In this document: positions 9,216 to 17,800 of the stretch, piece after piece
Position numbering within the stretch: the stretch's first letter is position 1
Layout: each line of letters begins with the position of its first letter
NCBI RefSeq assembly: GCF_026625845.1
Contig: NZ_CP113066.1
Coordinates: forward strand, 620,001 to 684,000
Direction of reading: 5' to 3'
Source of the DNA: Agrococcus sp. SL85
GTDB taxonomy: Bacteria > Actinomycetota > Actinomycetes > Actinomycetales > Microbacteriaceae
Length of the DNA: 64,000 nucleotides
Made by a program: the position numbers and the translations under genes
The notes under the pieces: generated by a model
The model's database searches: none
Told to the model about the DNA's origin: nothing
What the model saw: the letters and a program-made list of their open reading frames with translations, nothing else

Positions 9216-9248
9216 CGCTGTGCGGCCGCCGCGAACGGCCGCACAGCG
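9216..9248 (-). terminator. Hairpin terminator between lipoproteins B and A
   Basis: CGCTGTGCGGCCG at 9216-9228 pairs perfectly with 9236-9248 across a seven-base loop. It lies just after the stop of lipoprotein B and before lipoprotein A, so the two are probably transcribed separately. There is no U-run. Confidence 0.65.
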
Positions 9249-9252
9249 CGCC

Positions 9253-10065
9253 TCACGGCGCGACGGTCGGGCGCGGCCCCCAGGCGATCTGCAGGCTCGC
9301 CATGACCTCGACGATCGTCGCGGACTCCTCGCCGTCCAGCCACGCCTCGGCCGCGGCTTCGCTCTCGAACGCGATCGCGGTGTCGGGGTAGCCACCCTCG
9401 GCCGCGCTGTCGGCGACGGCGGAGAGCAGCCCGACGCCTCCGCCCGTGGGGAAGGGGCCGCCGTACCCGCACGTGTCGGCCGGGTCGCCCTGGTTCTCGA
9501 GCGCGAGCTCGACGACGCCGCGGCCGCTCTCGACGTACTGGTCGCCCTGCTGCACGATCTCGGGATCGACGTCGCCGTGGACGGCGAGCTCGATCTCGCG
9601 GCCGATGCCGTCGCGCATCGCGGCGAGGCCGGCCTCGTCGTACGGCGCGACGGGCACCGACAGCAGCGGCTCGACGAGGTCGTCGCCCGGGCATTCGACG
9701 GCGTCGTTGCCGTAGTGCTCGCGGTACCAGAGCACCTGCGACCCCTCGGCGTCGAGGATCACGAGCTCGTTGAGCCAGCCGGGACCCCTGTTGTACATCT
9801 CCGACGCCTCGCCGAGCGCGCTGCGGTCATCCACGCTCCACCCGGCGGGGACCCGGAGCGAGATCGCGCCGTCCTGCGTCGTGAACGACTGCCAGCCGTC
9901 GGCGGGCCCGGTCGGCGAGCCCGTCGGCTCGGCGGTCGCCTCGGCTGTCGGTGCCTGCGTCGACGGCGCGGGCGAGCTCGGGGCGTCCCCGCCCGGCTGC
10001 GCGCAGGCGCTGAGGGCGAGCGCGGCGACGGCGACGATCGCGGCGGAGGTGGCGGTGCGGTGCAT
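9253..10065 (-). CDS. Putative lipoprotein, member B of tandem paralogous family
   Basis: This 270-residue protein has a clear lipoprotein signal (MHRTATSAAIVAVAALALSAC) and a Ser/Pro/Ala/Thr linker of about 35 residues. The mature domain opens with WQSFTTQDGAISLRVPAGWS, matching the family pattern, and ends with a helix AWLDGEESATIVEVMASLQI comparable to the other members. It carries a longer central insertion than member A, including a Gly-rich CGYGGPFPTGGG stretch. GAGAGGAACCC gives a good ribosome site before the ATG. The upstream region holds three GTCAC-type direct repeats, an arrangement shared with the broken member E. The function is unknown; location at the outer face of the membrane is inferred from the lipobox. 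Confidence 0.8.
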   Translation of the reverse strand: MHRTATSAAIVAVAALALSACAQPGGDAPSSPAPSTQAPTAEATAEPTGSPTGPADGWQSFTTQDGAISLRVPAGWSVDDRSALGEASEMYNRGPGWLNELVILDAEGSQVLWYREHYGNDAVECPGDDLVEPLLSVPVAPYDEAGLAAMRDGIGREIELAVHGDVDPEIVQQGDQYVESGRGVVELALENQGDPADTCGYGGPFPTGGGVGLLSAVADSAAEGGYPDTAIAFESEAAAEAWLDGEESATIVEVMASLQIAWGPRPTVAP

Positions 10066-10126
10066 GGGTTCCTCTCTCGAGGCCCGGTGGCCCCTTCACC
10101 ACGTCATGTCCACCCAGCTCGCCGAG

Positions 10127-10157
10127 GTCACGCCCGGACGGTCACGATCCGGTCACG
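10127..10157 (-). promoter_or_regulatory. Direct-repeat box (GTCAC units) upstream of lipoprotein B
   Basis: GTCACG begins at 10127, 10141 and 10152, spacings of 14 and 11 bases. Eleven-base direct repeats are typical of OmpR/PhoP-family response-regulator sites. The same 14/11 spacing occurs upstream of the broken lipoprotein E. The box lies 62 bases before the start of lipoprotein B and also just after the hpt stop. Confidence 0.5.
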
Positions 10158-10179
10158 GCCTGCGTCGCGGCCGTCGTCG

Positions 10180-10731
10180 TCACTCGTAGACGTGGGGCGC
10201 GAGCACGCCGATGCCGCGCATGTTGCGGTACTGCTCGGCGTAGTCGAGGCCGTAGCCGATGACGAACTCGTTGGGGATGTCGAAGCCGCAGTACTTCACG
10301 TCGACCTGCACCTTGAGCGCCTCGGGCTTGCGGAGCATGGTGCAGATCTCGACCGATGCGGCGCCGCGCGACTCGAGGTTGCCCTTGAGCCACGAGAGCG
10401 TCAGGCCGGAGTCGATGATGTCCTCGACGATGAGCACGTGGCGGCCCGTGAGGTCGGTGTCGAGGTCCTTGAGGATGCGGACGACGCCCGAGGAGACCGT
10501 GCCGGACCCGTACGACGAGACCGCCATCCAGTCCATCTCGAGGTGGCGGTTGAGGGCTCGCGAGAGGTCGGCCATCACCATGACCGCGCCGCGGAGCACG
10601 CCGACGAGCAGCAGGTCGAGGCCCTCGTAGTCGTCCTCGATCTGGCGCGCGAGCTCGTCGAGCTTCGCGTGCAGCTCCTCCTCGGTGATGAGGGTCTTCG
10701 CGAGGTCGGCCTCGACGTGGTGGAAGTCCAT
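10180..10731 (-). CDS. hpt: Hypoxanthine phosphoribosyltransferase
   Basis: Hpt salvages hypoxanthine and guanine to IMP and GMP using PRPP. The 183-residue protein has the PRPP loop VLIVEDIIDSGLTLSWL, an upstream LLLVGVLRGAVMVMADLSRAL, the SYGSGTVSSG flap and the terminal GYGLDYAEQYRNMRGIGVL, all typical. CCAGGAGCGCAC gives a good ribosome site before the ATG, and a minus-strand TAGGTT near 10773 is a plausible -10. In most related actinobacteria hpt sits between tilS and ftsH; here lipoprotein genes lie on both sides. Confidence 0.96.
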   Translation of the reverse strand: MDFHHVEADLAKTLITEEELHAKLDELARQIEDDYEGLDLLLVGVLRGAVMVMADLSRALNRHLEMDWMAVSSYGSGTVSSGVVRILKDLDTDLTGRHVLIVEDIIDSGLTLSWLKGNLESRGAASVEICTMLRKPEALKVQVDVKYCGFDIPNEFVIGYGLDYAEQYRNMRGIGVLAPHVYE

Positions 10732-10789
10732 GTGCGCTCCTGGCGGTGGCGGATCGGCGGCGGTGCGACCAACCTACCGGCGACGCAGC

Positions 10790-10819
10790 GGGGCGCGCGC
10801 GGTGCTCCGCGCACGCCCC
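10790..10819 (-). terminator. Hairpin terminator after lipoprotein C
   Basis: Thirteen-base arms at 10790-10802 and 10807-10819 pair with a single mismatch around a four-base loop. The position just beyond the stop of lipoprotein C separates that gene from hpt. Confidence 0.55.
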
Positions 10820-10835
10820 GGCGTCCTGCCCGGCG

Positions 10836-11564
10836 TCAGCCCTCGGGGAGGACGGGAGCCGGGATGCCCGTGAGGTCGAGCGTCGCGATGATGTCGAGCA
10901 GCAGCGCAGCCTCGGCGCTCTCGAGCCAGGCGATCGCCTCCTCCTCGGACGCCATGTCGCGGCGGGTGGAGAAGTCGATGAGTCGCTCGCCGTCGATGAC
11001 GGTGGCGGTCGGCGGCTGGTCGCCGCCGGCGACGTGCGACAGCGCGACGTGCGCCCAGGTGTCGCCGGTGTCGTTGCCGTCCCACCATGCGCTGGCGCTG
11101 TGCTCGAGCACGGACCGGTCGTCGCGGTCGACGGCTGCCAGCTCGTCCTCGGAGAGCGTCGCCACGCGCTCGGTCGAGACGATGCCGAACCTCGCGACGG
11201 CGCCCGCGCCATCCCCGGGGCCGTCCCAGTAGCTGAGCCGCACCGACCCGTCGGGGTCGCGGATCGCGATGCCGTTCACCCAGTGGGTCTCGCCGTCGTA
11301 CTCCTGCTCCTCGCCGTCGACCTCGGCGCTCCAGCCGGGCGGGATGCGGAACGACGCGGTGCCGTTCGGCGTCTCGATGCGCTGCCAGACGGCCTGGGGA
11401 TCGGTCTCGGTAGGCGTCGGGGCGGCGCTCGACTCGGAGGTCGGCGCGGGTGCCTGCGAGGTCGGCGCCGTCGTGGGCGCCTCGGTCGGATCGGCCGCGG
11501 GCTGCGCGCATCCGGCGAGCAGGACGACGGCGGCGACGGCCGTGACGATGGGGAGCGCGCGCAT
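10836..11564 (-). CDS. Putative lipoprotein, member C of tandem paralogous family
   Basis: This 242-residue protein has a signal peptide with lipobox LLAGC and then AQPAADPTEAPTTAPTSQAP, a linker almost identical to that of member D. The near identity points to a recent duplication of the 5' ends. The mature part starts VWQRIETPNGTASFRIPPGWS, carries no conserved catalytic pattern that I can see, and ends with helix AWLESAEAALLLDIIATLDL. The ATG overlaps the stop of member D by one base (TGATG), so C and D are co-translated. The function is unknown. Confidence 0.8.
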   Translation of the reverse strand: MRALPIVTAVAAVVLLAGCAQPAADPTEAPTTAPTSQAPAPTSESSAAPTPTETDPQAVWQRIETPNGTASFRIPPGWSAEVDGEEQEYDGETHWVNGIAIRDPDGSVRLSYWDGPGDGAGAVARFGIVSTERVATLSEDELAAVDRDDRSVLEHSASAWWDGNDTGDTWAHVALSHVAGGDQPPTATVIDGERLIDFSTRRDMASEEEAIAWLESAEAALLLDIIATLDLTGIPAPVLPEG

Positions 11565-12316
11565 CAGCGGACCTCGAACGAGCGCAGGATCTCGAGGATC
11601 GTGCGGTACTCGTCCGTCTCCATGTAGGCGCGGGCGTCGTCGAGCGAGTCGATCGACCAGAGCGGGTCGTCGTCGGTCGAGCCCATCTGGAAGTGCGTGC
11701 CGAAGCCGACGCCGCCGTCGGAGCTGCCGGCGACGAAGTAGGTCGTGCAGGCCTCCTCGTACTCGAGGCGCTCGGCATCGGTGATGCCGATGCCCATGAT
11801 CCAGCGGTCGGTCTCGGTGCCGATCGCGACCGTCGCGATCACCGATCCCCCACCGTCCAGCGCGGCGGCCTCGGACGGCTCCTGGGCCAGCACCTCGAAC
11901 GGGAAGACGATGCCGCCGCAGGCGCCGCCGATGTCGACGAAGTCGGCGAGCGCGAGCAGCTGCTGCCCGTTCGGCGCGGTGAGCGTCGCCGAATCCATGG
12001 TCCGCTCGTACGGATCCTGCACGTCGTCGCGATCGGCGTCGGGCGCGAAGAGCTCCGCGTCGCTCTCGAGCGTCCAGTCGGCGGGATACCGGAAGGACGC
12101 ATCGCTGTCGGTGGTCTCGTACGTGAGCCAGTCACTGGTGTCGATGGCGGTGGGGTCCTCGGTGGCCGTGGGCTCGGTGGTGGGCTCGGGCGCCTGCGAG
12201 GTGGGCGCGGTCGTGGGCGCCTCGGTCGGCTCGGCGGCGGGTTGAGCGCAGCCGGCGAGCGCCAGGACGGCGACTGCGGCGGCGGCGAGCGGGACGAGTG
12301 CGGCTGGGGCGTGCAT
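11564..12316 (-). CDS. Putative lipoprotein, member D of tandem paralogous family
   Basis: This 250-residue protein has signal peptide MHAPAALVPLAAAAVAVLAL and lipobox LAGC, followed by AQPAAEPTEAPTTAPTSQAP shared with member C. The mature part contains WLTYETTDSDASFRYPADWT and ends with ARAYMETDEYRTILEILRSF, close to members A and E. Two cysteines (GACGG and EEACTTY) could be paired. GAGGAACC precedes the ATG. Linker identity with C but C-terminal similarity to E suggests gene conversion or stepwise duplication in the array. The function is unknown. Confidence 0.8.
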   Translation of the reverse strand: MHAPAALVPLAAAAVAVLALAGCAQPAAEPTEAPTTAPTSQAPEPTTEPTATEDPTAIDTSDWLTYETTDSDASFRYPADWTLESDAELFAPDADRDDVQDPYERTMDSATLTAPNGQQLLALADFVDIGGACGGIVFPFEVLAQEPSEAAALDGGGSVIATVAIGTETDRWIMGIGITDAERLEYEEACTTYFVAGSSDGGVGFGTHFQMGSTDDDPLWSIDSLDDARAYMETDEYRTILEILRSFEVR

Positions 12317-12381
12317 GGTTCCTCGGTCGTCGTGGTGGGTTCGGGGGCGTTCGGCCGGACGCGAAGGGCGCGGCGCGGGCA

Positions 12382-13021
12382 TCAGGAGCGCACCGTCGCG
12401 GAGCGGAGGACCTCGACGATCGTGCGGTGCTCGCCGGTCTCCATGGAGGCGCGGGCCTCGGCCTCGCTGCGGAAGAGCGGCACGTCGCCGGCCGCATCGT
12501 CCGCGATCTGCAGGGTGATGAACGAGTACGGCAGGCCCGCCGGGTAGATCACGAGGATCTGGGGCTCGCACGCCTCCGCGGCGTCGAGCTCGGAGATGCC
12601 GACATGGAGGCCGCCGAGGTCATGGCGGTCGACGAAGACGGTCACGACCCGGCCGCCTGCGCAGCGAGGCCGGGTGCGGGCTGCTCGTCGAGCACGGTGC
12701 GGGTGGGCGATTGGTCGCACGGCGCGACGTCGGTCGCGTACTGGCCGTTCACCACTGCGGCGTAGGTGAGCATCGGGGTGCCGGAGCCGTCGACGACGAT
12801 GCCGCGGTAGTCCTCCGGACCGTCCATGCCCTCCTCGGGCTCGAAGCTCCAGGCGGCGGGCATGCGCCACGTGACATCGCCCAGGCCGAGCTCCACCGTC
12901 TCCCAACCCTCGGTCGGGTCGGACGTCGCCTCGGCGCCGACTCGTCGGCGGGCCCGGCGCAGGCCGCGAGCGCAGCGATGAGCGGCGGCGCTGCTGTTCG
13001 GAGCCTGCGGCGTGCGTGCAT
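12382..13021 (-). pseudogene. Frameshifted lipoprotein, member E of tandem paralogous family
   Basis: The coding content is spread over three frames. From the ATG at 13019-13021 (good GAGAGG site) one frame reads MHARRRLRTAAPPLIAALAAC, a lipoprotein signal. Near 12930-12945 it passes to a second frame with EGWETVELGLGDVTWRMPAAWS, the family signature. Near 12645-12660 it passes to a third frame with VVTVFVDRHDLGG and the family C-terminal helix ARASMETGEHRTIVEVLRS. The length of 640 bases is not a multiple of three. Each segment aligns with the intact paralogs, so this was, or in unflawed sequence still is, a full lipoprotein gene. Real decay and assembly indels cannot be told apart here. Confidence 0.8.
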
Positions 13022-13087
13022 GGGATGCCTCTCGTGACGGGATGCGGCTGCATCGGTGCATCCCGTCATGTCCGGCTCCGGGTCGGG

Positions 13088-13118
13088 GTCACAGCCTCCG
13101 GGTCACGGTTCGATCACG
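13088..13118 (-). promoter_or_regulatory. Direct-repeat box upstream of lipoprotein E
   Basis: GTCACA at 13088, GTCACG at 13102 and ATCACG at 13113 repeat the 14/11-base spacing seen at lipoprotein B. Both promoters also share CGTCATGTCC (around 10102 and 13065) between box and gene, so the upstream regions look duplicated along with the genes. Confidence 0.5.
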
Positions 13119-13225
13119 ATTCGCCGGTCCCAGCCAAGCGCCCGGAGCACCCGCGAGCATGACGGATCGCCGAGCATCGGATCACGATTCCGCAACGGGG
13201 CCGACGCGAAGCCGACCCTGGAGCC

Positions 13226-14218
13226 TCAGGCGGCGACGAAGACGAGCCTGCGGCCCTCGCGCGCGACGCGGATGCCCGGCAGGTGGATCGGCCCCTGTCC
13301 GTGCCAGTCGGTCACGAGGCGCGAGACCTCGAGCGTCTGCTGCCGCGTGAGCGCCACGTGGAACTCGCTCTGCACCGCGAGGCGGATGATGCGCTGGCGC
13401 AGCGCCGGCGGGTTCGACTCGAGCCCGCCCACGTCGAGCGAGAGGCCGCCCTCCGCGTGCTCGACGAGGTCGACCACCTGCTCCTGCGCGAAGTGCGCGA
13501 GGGCCTCGGCGTCCTCGCGCAGCGTGTCGGCGGTGCGGGTGAGCGCGAGCGCGACACCGCCGCCGAGCACCTCGTCGAGCATCGGCAGCACCCGGTGCCG
13601 CACCCGCGCGCGCAGGAATCGCTCGTCGTCGTTGTGCGGATCGCTCCAGACCTCGAGGCCGAGGTCGCGGCACGACTGGTGCGTCGTGGCGCGGCGCACC
13701 TGCAGGAGCGGCCGCCGCAGGAAGCCGATGCGCGGATGCATGCCCCACAGGCTCTCGGGCCCCGAACCGCGGGCGAGCCCGATGAGCACCGTCTCGGCCT
13801 GGTCGTCGAGCGTGTGGCCGAGCAGCACTGCCGCGGCGCCCTCCTGCTTGCGCACCTGGAGGAGCGCCGCGTAGCGCGCCTGCCGCGCGGCGGCCTCGGG
13901 GCTGCCGTCGGGCGCGACCTGCACGGGCACGACCCGCACCGGCTCGAGCGCGAGCGCGCGCGCCTGCTCGGCGGCGCGCTCCGCGGCGTCGGCGCTGCCG
14001 GGCTGGAGGCCGTGGTCGACGACGACCGCGCCGGCGCGCACGCCGGAGCGCTGCGCCTCGAACGCGGTGGCGGCGGCGAGCGCGAGGGAGTCGGGGCCGC
14101 CGGAGAGGGCGACGAGCACGAGCGCGCCCTCGGGCAGGTCGTCGATCGCCTCCCGCACCGCGCGCCGCACGTCGGCGACGGCCGGCGTCAGGCGGGGACG
14201 GCGGTCGCTGGCGGGCAT
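13226..14218 (-). CDS. tilS: tRNA(Ile)-lysidine synthase
   Basis: TilS attaches lysine to C34 of the CAU-anticodon tRNA-Ile so that it reads AUA. The 330-residue protein has the PP-loop LVALSGGPDSLALAAA near the N-terminus, VVDHGLQPGS, GHTLDDQAETVLIGLARGSG and a shortened C-terminal substrate domain, as is usual in actinobacteria. It is divergent from ppa with 47 bases between the two starts. It would normally be followed directly by hpt, but four lipoprotein-related genes' worth of DNA intervenes on this side (members E, D and C plus spacers). Confidence 0.95.
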   Translation of the reverse strand: MPASDRRPRLTPAVADVRRAVREAIDDLPEGALVLVALSGGPDSLALAAATAFEAQRSGVRAGAVVVDHGLQPGSADAAERAAEQARALALEPVRVVPVQVAPDGSPEAAARQARYAALLQVRKQEGAAAVLLGHTLDDQAETVLIGLARGSGPESLWGMHPRIGFLRRPLLQVRRATTHQSCRDLGLEVWSDPHNDDERFLRARVRHRVLPMLDEVLGGGVALALTRTADTLREDAEALAHFAQEQVVDLVEHAEGGLSLDVGGLESNPPALRQRIIRLAVQSEFHVALTRQQTLEVSRLVTDWHGQGPIHLPGIRVAREGRRLVFVAA

Positions 14219-14265
14219 GAAGTAACCTTATGCCGATTCCTCACGCCCACGAGAAGGAGCCGATC

Positions 14266-14757
14266 TTGGCCGCCTACGACGTCGTCATCGAGATCCCCAA
14301 GGGGAGCCGCAACAAGTACGAGGTCGACCACGAGACCGGCCGCGTCTTCCTCGACCGCGTGCTGTTCACGACGTTCGTCTACCCCACCGACTACGGCTAC
14401 TTCGACGAGACCCTCGGCCTCGACGGCGACCCGGTCGACGCGCTCGTGCTGCTCGAGTACCCGGTGCCGCCGGGCGTGTTCGTGAAGGTCCGCCCCGTCG
14501 GCCAGCTCAACATGGAGGACGACGGCGGCATCGACACGAAGGTCGTCTGCGTGCTCGAGAAGGACCCGCGCTGGGCGCACATCCAGGACATCGACGACGT
14601 GCCGCAGCAGATCCGCGACGAGATCGAGCACTTCTTCCTGCACTACAAGGACCTCGAGCCCGGCAAGTGGGCCAAGCTCGGCGGCTGGGAGGGCAAGGAG
14701 GCCGCGGAGGCCACCGTCGCCGCCGGCAAGGCCGCGTACGTGCCCGCCGGCCACTGA
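14266..14757 (+). CDS. ppa: Inorganic pyrophosphatase
   Basis: Family I soluble pyrophosphatase hydrolyses pyrophosphate to drive biosynthesis. The TTG at 14266 was chosen because GAGAAGGAG lies six bases upstream and it yields [20 protein letters not shown], the standard N-terminus; the ATG at 14230 would add twelve residues without a ribosome site. Active-site pieces are visible: [52 protein letters not shown] and [10 protein letters not shown]. The length of 163 residues is typical. A very strong hairpin follows. Confidence 0.96.
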   Translation: MAAYDVVIEIPKGSRNKYEVDHETGRVFLDRVLFTTFVYPTDYGYFDETLGLDGDPVDALVLLEYPVPPGVFVKVRPVGQLNMEDDGGIDTKVVCVLEKDPRWAHIQDIDDVPQQIRDEIEHFFLHYKDLEPGKWAKLGGWEGKEAAEATVAAGKAAYVPAGH

Positions 14758-14769
14758 CGCCGCACCACG

Positions 14770-14817
14770 ACGACGACGGAGGGGGCGCACCGCGAGGTGC
14801 GCCCCCTCCGTCGTCGT
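14770..14817. terminator. Bidirectional hairpin terminator between ppa and surface-protein gene
   Basis: A perfect 21-base stem (14770-14790 with 14797-14817) closes a six-base loop CGCGAG. It lies between two converging genes and can serve both. The arms contain the GGAGGGGGCGCAC block; there is no long T-run. Confidence 0.85.
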
Positions 14818-14820
14818 CCG

Positions 14821-17800
14821 CTAGGCGCGGCGGCGTCGCGGCCTCGCCAGCCACGCGCCGCTGAGCAGCAGGAGCGCGGCGAGGGCGAGCAGCGCCGCAT
14901 CGGGCCCGGCGCCCGTGCGCGGCAGGTCGCCGCCGCCCGGCGTCGGCGCGGGCGCGGGCGCCGCGAGCACCGCCTCGAAGGCGTGCCGCGCGCGCTCGGA
15001 CTCGTTGCCCGCGGCATCGACCTGCCAGGCCTCGACCACGTGCGGGCCCGCCGCGATCGCATCCGAGAGCACCAGCTCCCACTCGCACCCCGGTGCGTCG
15101 AGCAGGCCGAGGTCGCCCGGCGCGTCGACGCAGGCGGGCACGCCCGCCTCGCCCACGACCTCGCCGTCGATCGCCACCACGACCGTGCTGCCGGGCTCGC
15201 CCGTGCCGCTGATGACGGGCAGCGTGCCCGTCGTGCCGCCGTCGACGGGCGACGTGATCGTCGGCGCCTCGGGCACGACGGTGTCGACCACGATCGCGAC
15301 GGGGGCGGAGGGCGCGGAGCCCGTGCCCTCGCCGTCCGACTGCACCGCGTCGATCACGTGCGGGCCGTCCGGCAGCGCCTCCGGCAGCTCGAGCTCCCAG
15401 GTGCCGTCGTCGCCGACGATCGCGCTGCCGACGGGCTCGCCGTCGACCCGGACCACGACGGTCGCGCCGGGCGTGCCGGTGCCGGTCACCGTGGGCGTGG
15501 GATCGCTCGTGCTCGTGCCGTCGGCGGGCGCCGTGATCGTCGGCGCCGGCAGGGCCTCTGGTCCGGCGACCTCGAAGGCGACGCCCGCAGTCGGCGAGGC
15601 GTTGCCCGCCGCATCGGTCTGCGTCGCCTCGACCGCGTGCGGGCCGTCGGCGAGCGGCTCGTCGACGGGCAGCGCCCACGACCCGTCCTCGGCCACCTCG
15701 GTCTCGCCGAGCACCTCGCCGTCGAGCACGACCTCGACCGCGGCGCCGGGCTCGCCCGTGCCCTCGATGGCGGGCGTGCGGTCGTCGATCGTCGTGCCGT
15801 CCCCGGGGGCGGTGATGACGGGCGCGGCGGGCGTGGTCGCGTCGACCTCGAACCGCACCGAGTCGGCGCCCGAGGCGTTGCCGGCGGGGTCGGCCTGCAC
15901 GGCGACGGCCTCGTGCGCGCCGTCGGCCAGCGGGGTCGTGACGGGCACCGCCCAGGCGCCGTCCGGTCCCACCTCGGCCTCGCCGATCGGGGCGCCGTCG
16001 ACGCGGACCGCGACGGTCGCCCCCGCCTCGCCCGTGCCCGAGACCTCGGGCGTGGGGTCGGCGATGAGCGCGCCCTCCTCCGGCGCGAGGATCGTCGGCG
16101 CCGCGGGCGCCGTCACGTCGACCTCGAAGGCCCGCTCGGCGGAGCCCGAGACGTTGCCCGCGGCGTCCGCCTGCGTCGCCTCGGCCAGGTGGCCGCCCTC
16201 CGCCAGCGCGGTCGTGACCGGCACGGCCCAGCTGCCGGCGGCGTCGACGATCGCCGTGCCGATCGCCTCGCCGTCGAGCCGCACCTCGACCCGGGCACCG
16301 GGCTCGCCGGTGCCGGAGATCGGGGGCGTGGTGTCGGCGAGCACGGCGCCCTCCGCCGGCGACACGATGGTCGGCGCGGCGGGCGCGACGGTGTCGACCT
16401 CGAAGGCGCTCCGGTCGCTGCCGCTCGCGGTGCCGCCCTCGACCGTCTGGATGGCCTCGGCGAGGTGCTCGCCGTCGGCGAGCGGCGCGACGACGGGCAC
16501 CGACCAGGTGCCGTCCTCCGCGACGACCGACTCGCCCACCGGCTCGCCGTCGATCGCGAGGGCGACCGTGGCGCCGGCCTCGCCCGTGCCCGAGACCAGC
16601 GGCGTGGCGTCGGCGAGCACGGCCCCCTCGGCGGGCTCGAGGATGACCGGCGCGGCCGGGGCGGCGCGATCGATCACGAAGGTGCTCCCGGCGGCCTCCG
16701 AGGTGTTCCCCGCGGCATCCGACTGCACGGCTGCCGCCGTGTGCGTGCCGTCGGCGAGCGGCTCCGCGACCGCGATCGACCACGTGCCGTCGAGCGCGAC
16801 CTCGACCGTGCCGAGCTCGGCGCCGTCGAGCGTCACCGAGAGCGTGGCTCGGGGCTCGCCCGTGCCGGCGATCACCGGGGTCGCGTCGCCCGTCGTGGAG
16901 CCGTCGGCGGGGGTGTCGATGACGGGCGCGGCCGGGGCGACGGTGTCGACCAGGAAGGTCGAGGCGTCGGGAGGAGAGCCGTTGCCGGCCGCATCCTCCT
17001 GGGTCGCGACCGCGGTGCGCTCGCCGTCCTCGAGCGGCGAGGCCAGCTCGAGGCTCCAGCCGCCGCCGCCGTCGACGGGCGCGCTGCCCACCGGGGTCCC
17101 GTCGATCGAGACGGCGACGGTCGCGCCAGGCTCGCCGGTGCCGCCGATCGTCGGCGTCGCATCGTTCGTCGAGGAGCCGTCGGCCGGGCGCTCGATGACG
17201 GGGGCGGCGGGTGCGGTCGCGTCGACCGCGAAGGCCACGGCATCGGCGGCCGAGGCGTTGCCCGCGGCGTCGGTCTGCACGGCCTCCACCACGTGCTCGC
17301 CGTCGGCGAGCGGCGTGGTCGTGGGCAGCGTCCAGCTGCCGTCGTCGTCGACGAGCGCGTCGCCGGCGGGGACGCCGTCGATCGTCACCGAGACGGTGGC
17401 GCCCGCCTCGCCCGTGCCGCGCACGGTCGGCGTCGCGTCGGCGAGCAGCGCGCCCTCGACGGGCGCGAGGATGACGGGTGCGTCGGGTGCGACCGTGTCG
17501 ACGACCACGACGACCTCTGCGGCCTCCGACGCATTGCCGGCGAGGTCCTCCTGCGTCGCGCCGATCGTGCGCTCGCCGTCGGCGAGCGGTGCAGCGAGCG
17601 GCAGCGTCCACGCGCCCTCGCCGTCCACGGGCGCGGTGCCCACGGGGCTGCCGTCGACGAGCACGGCGACCGTCGCGCCGGGCTCGCCGGTGCCGCGCAC
17701 CGTGGGCCGCGGGTCGGCGAGGACGACGCCGTCGACGGGCGCCTCGATGCTCGGCGCCTCGGGTGCCGTGAGGTCGATCAGGATCGTCGCCGAGTCGGCC

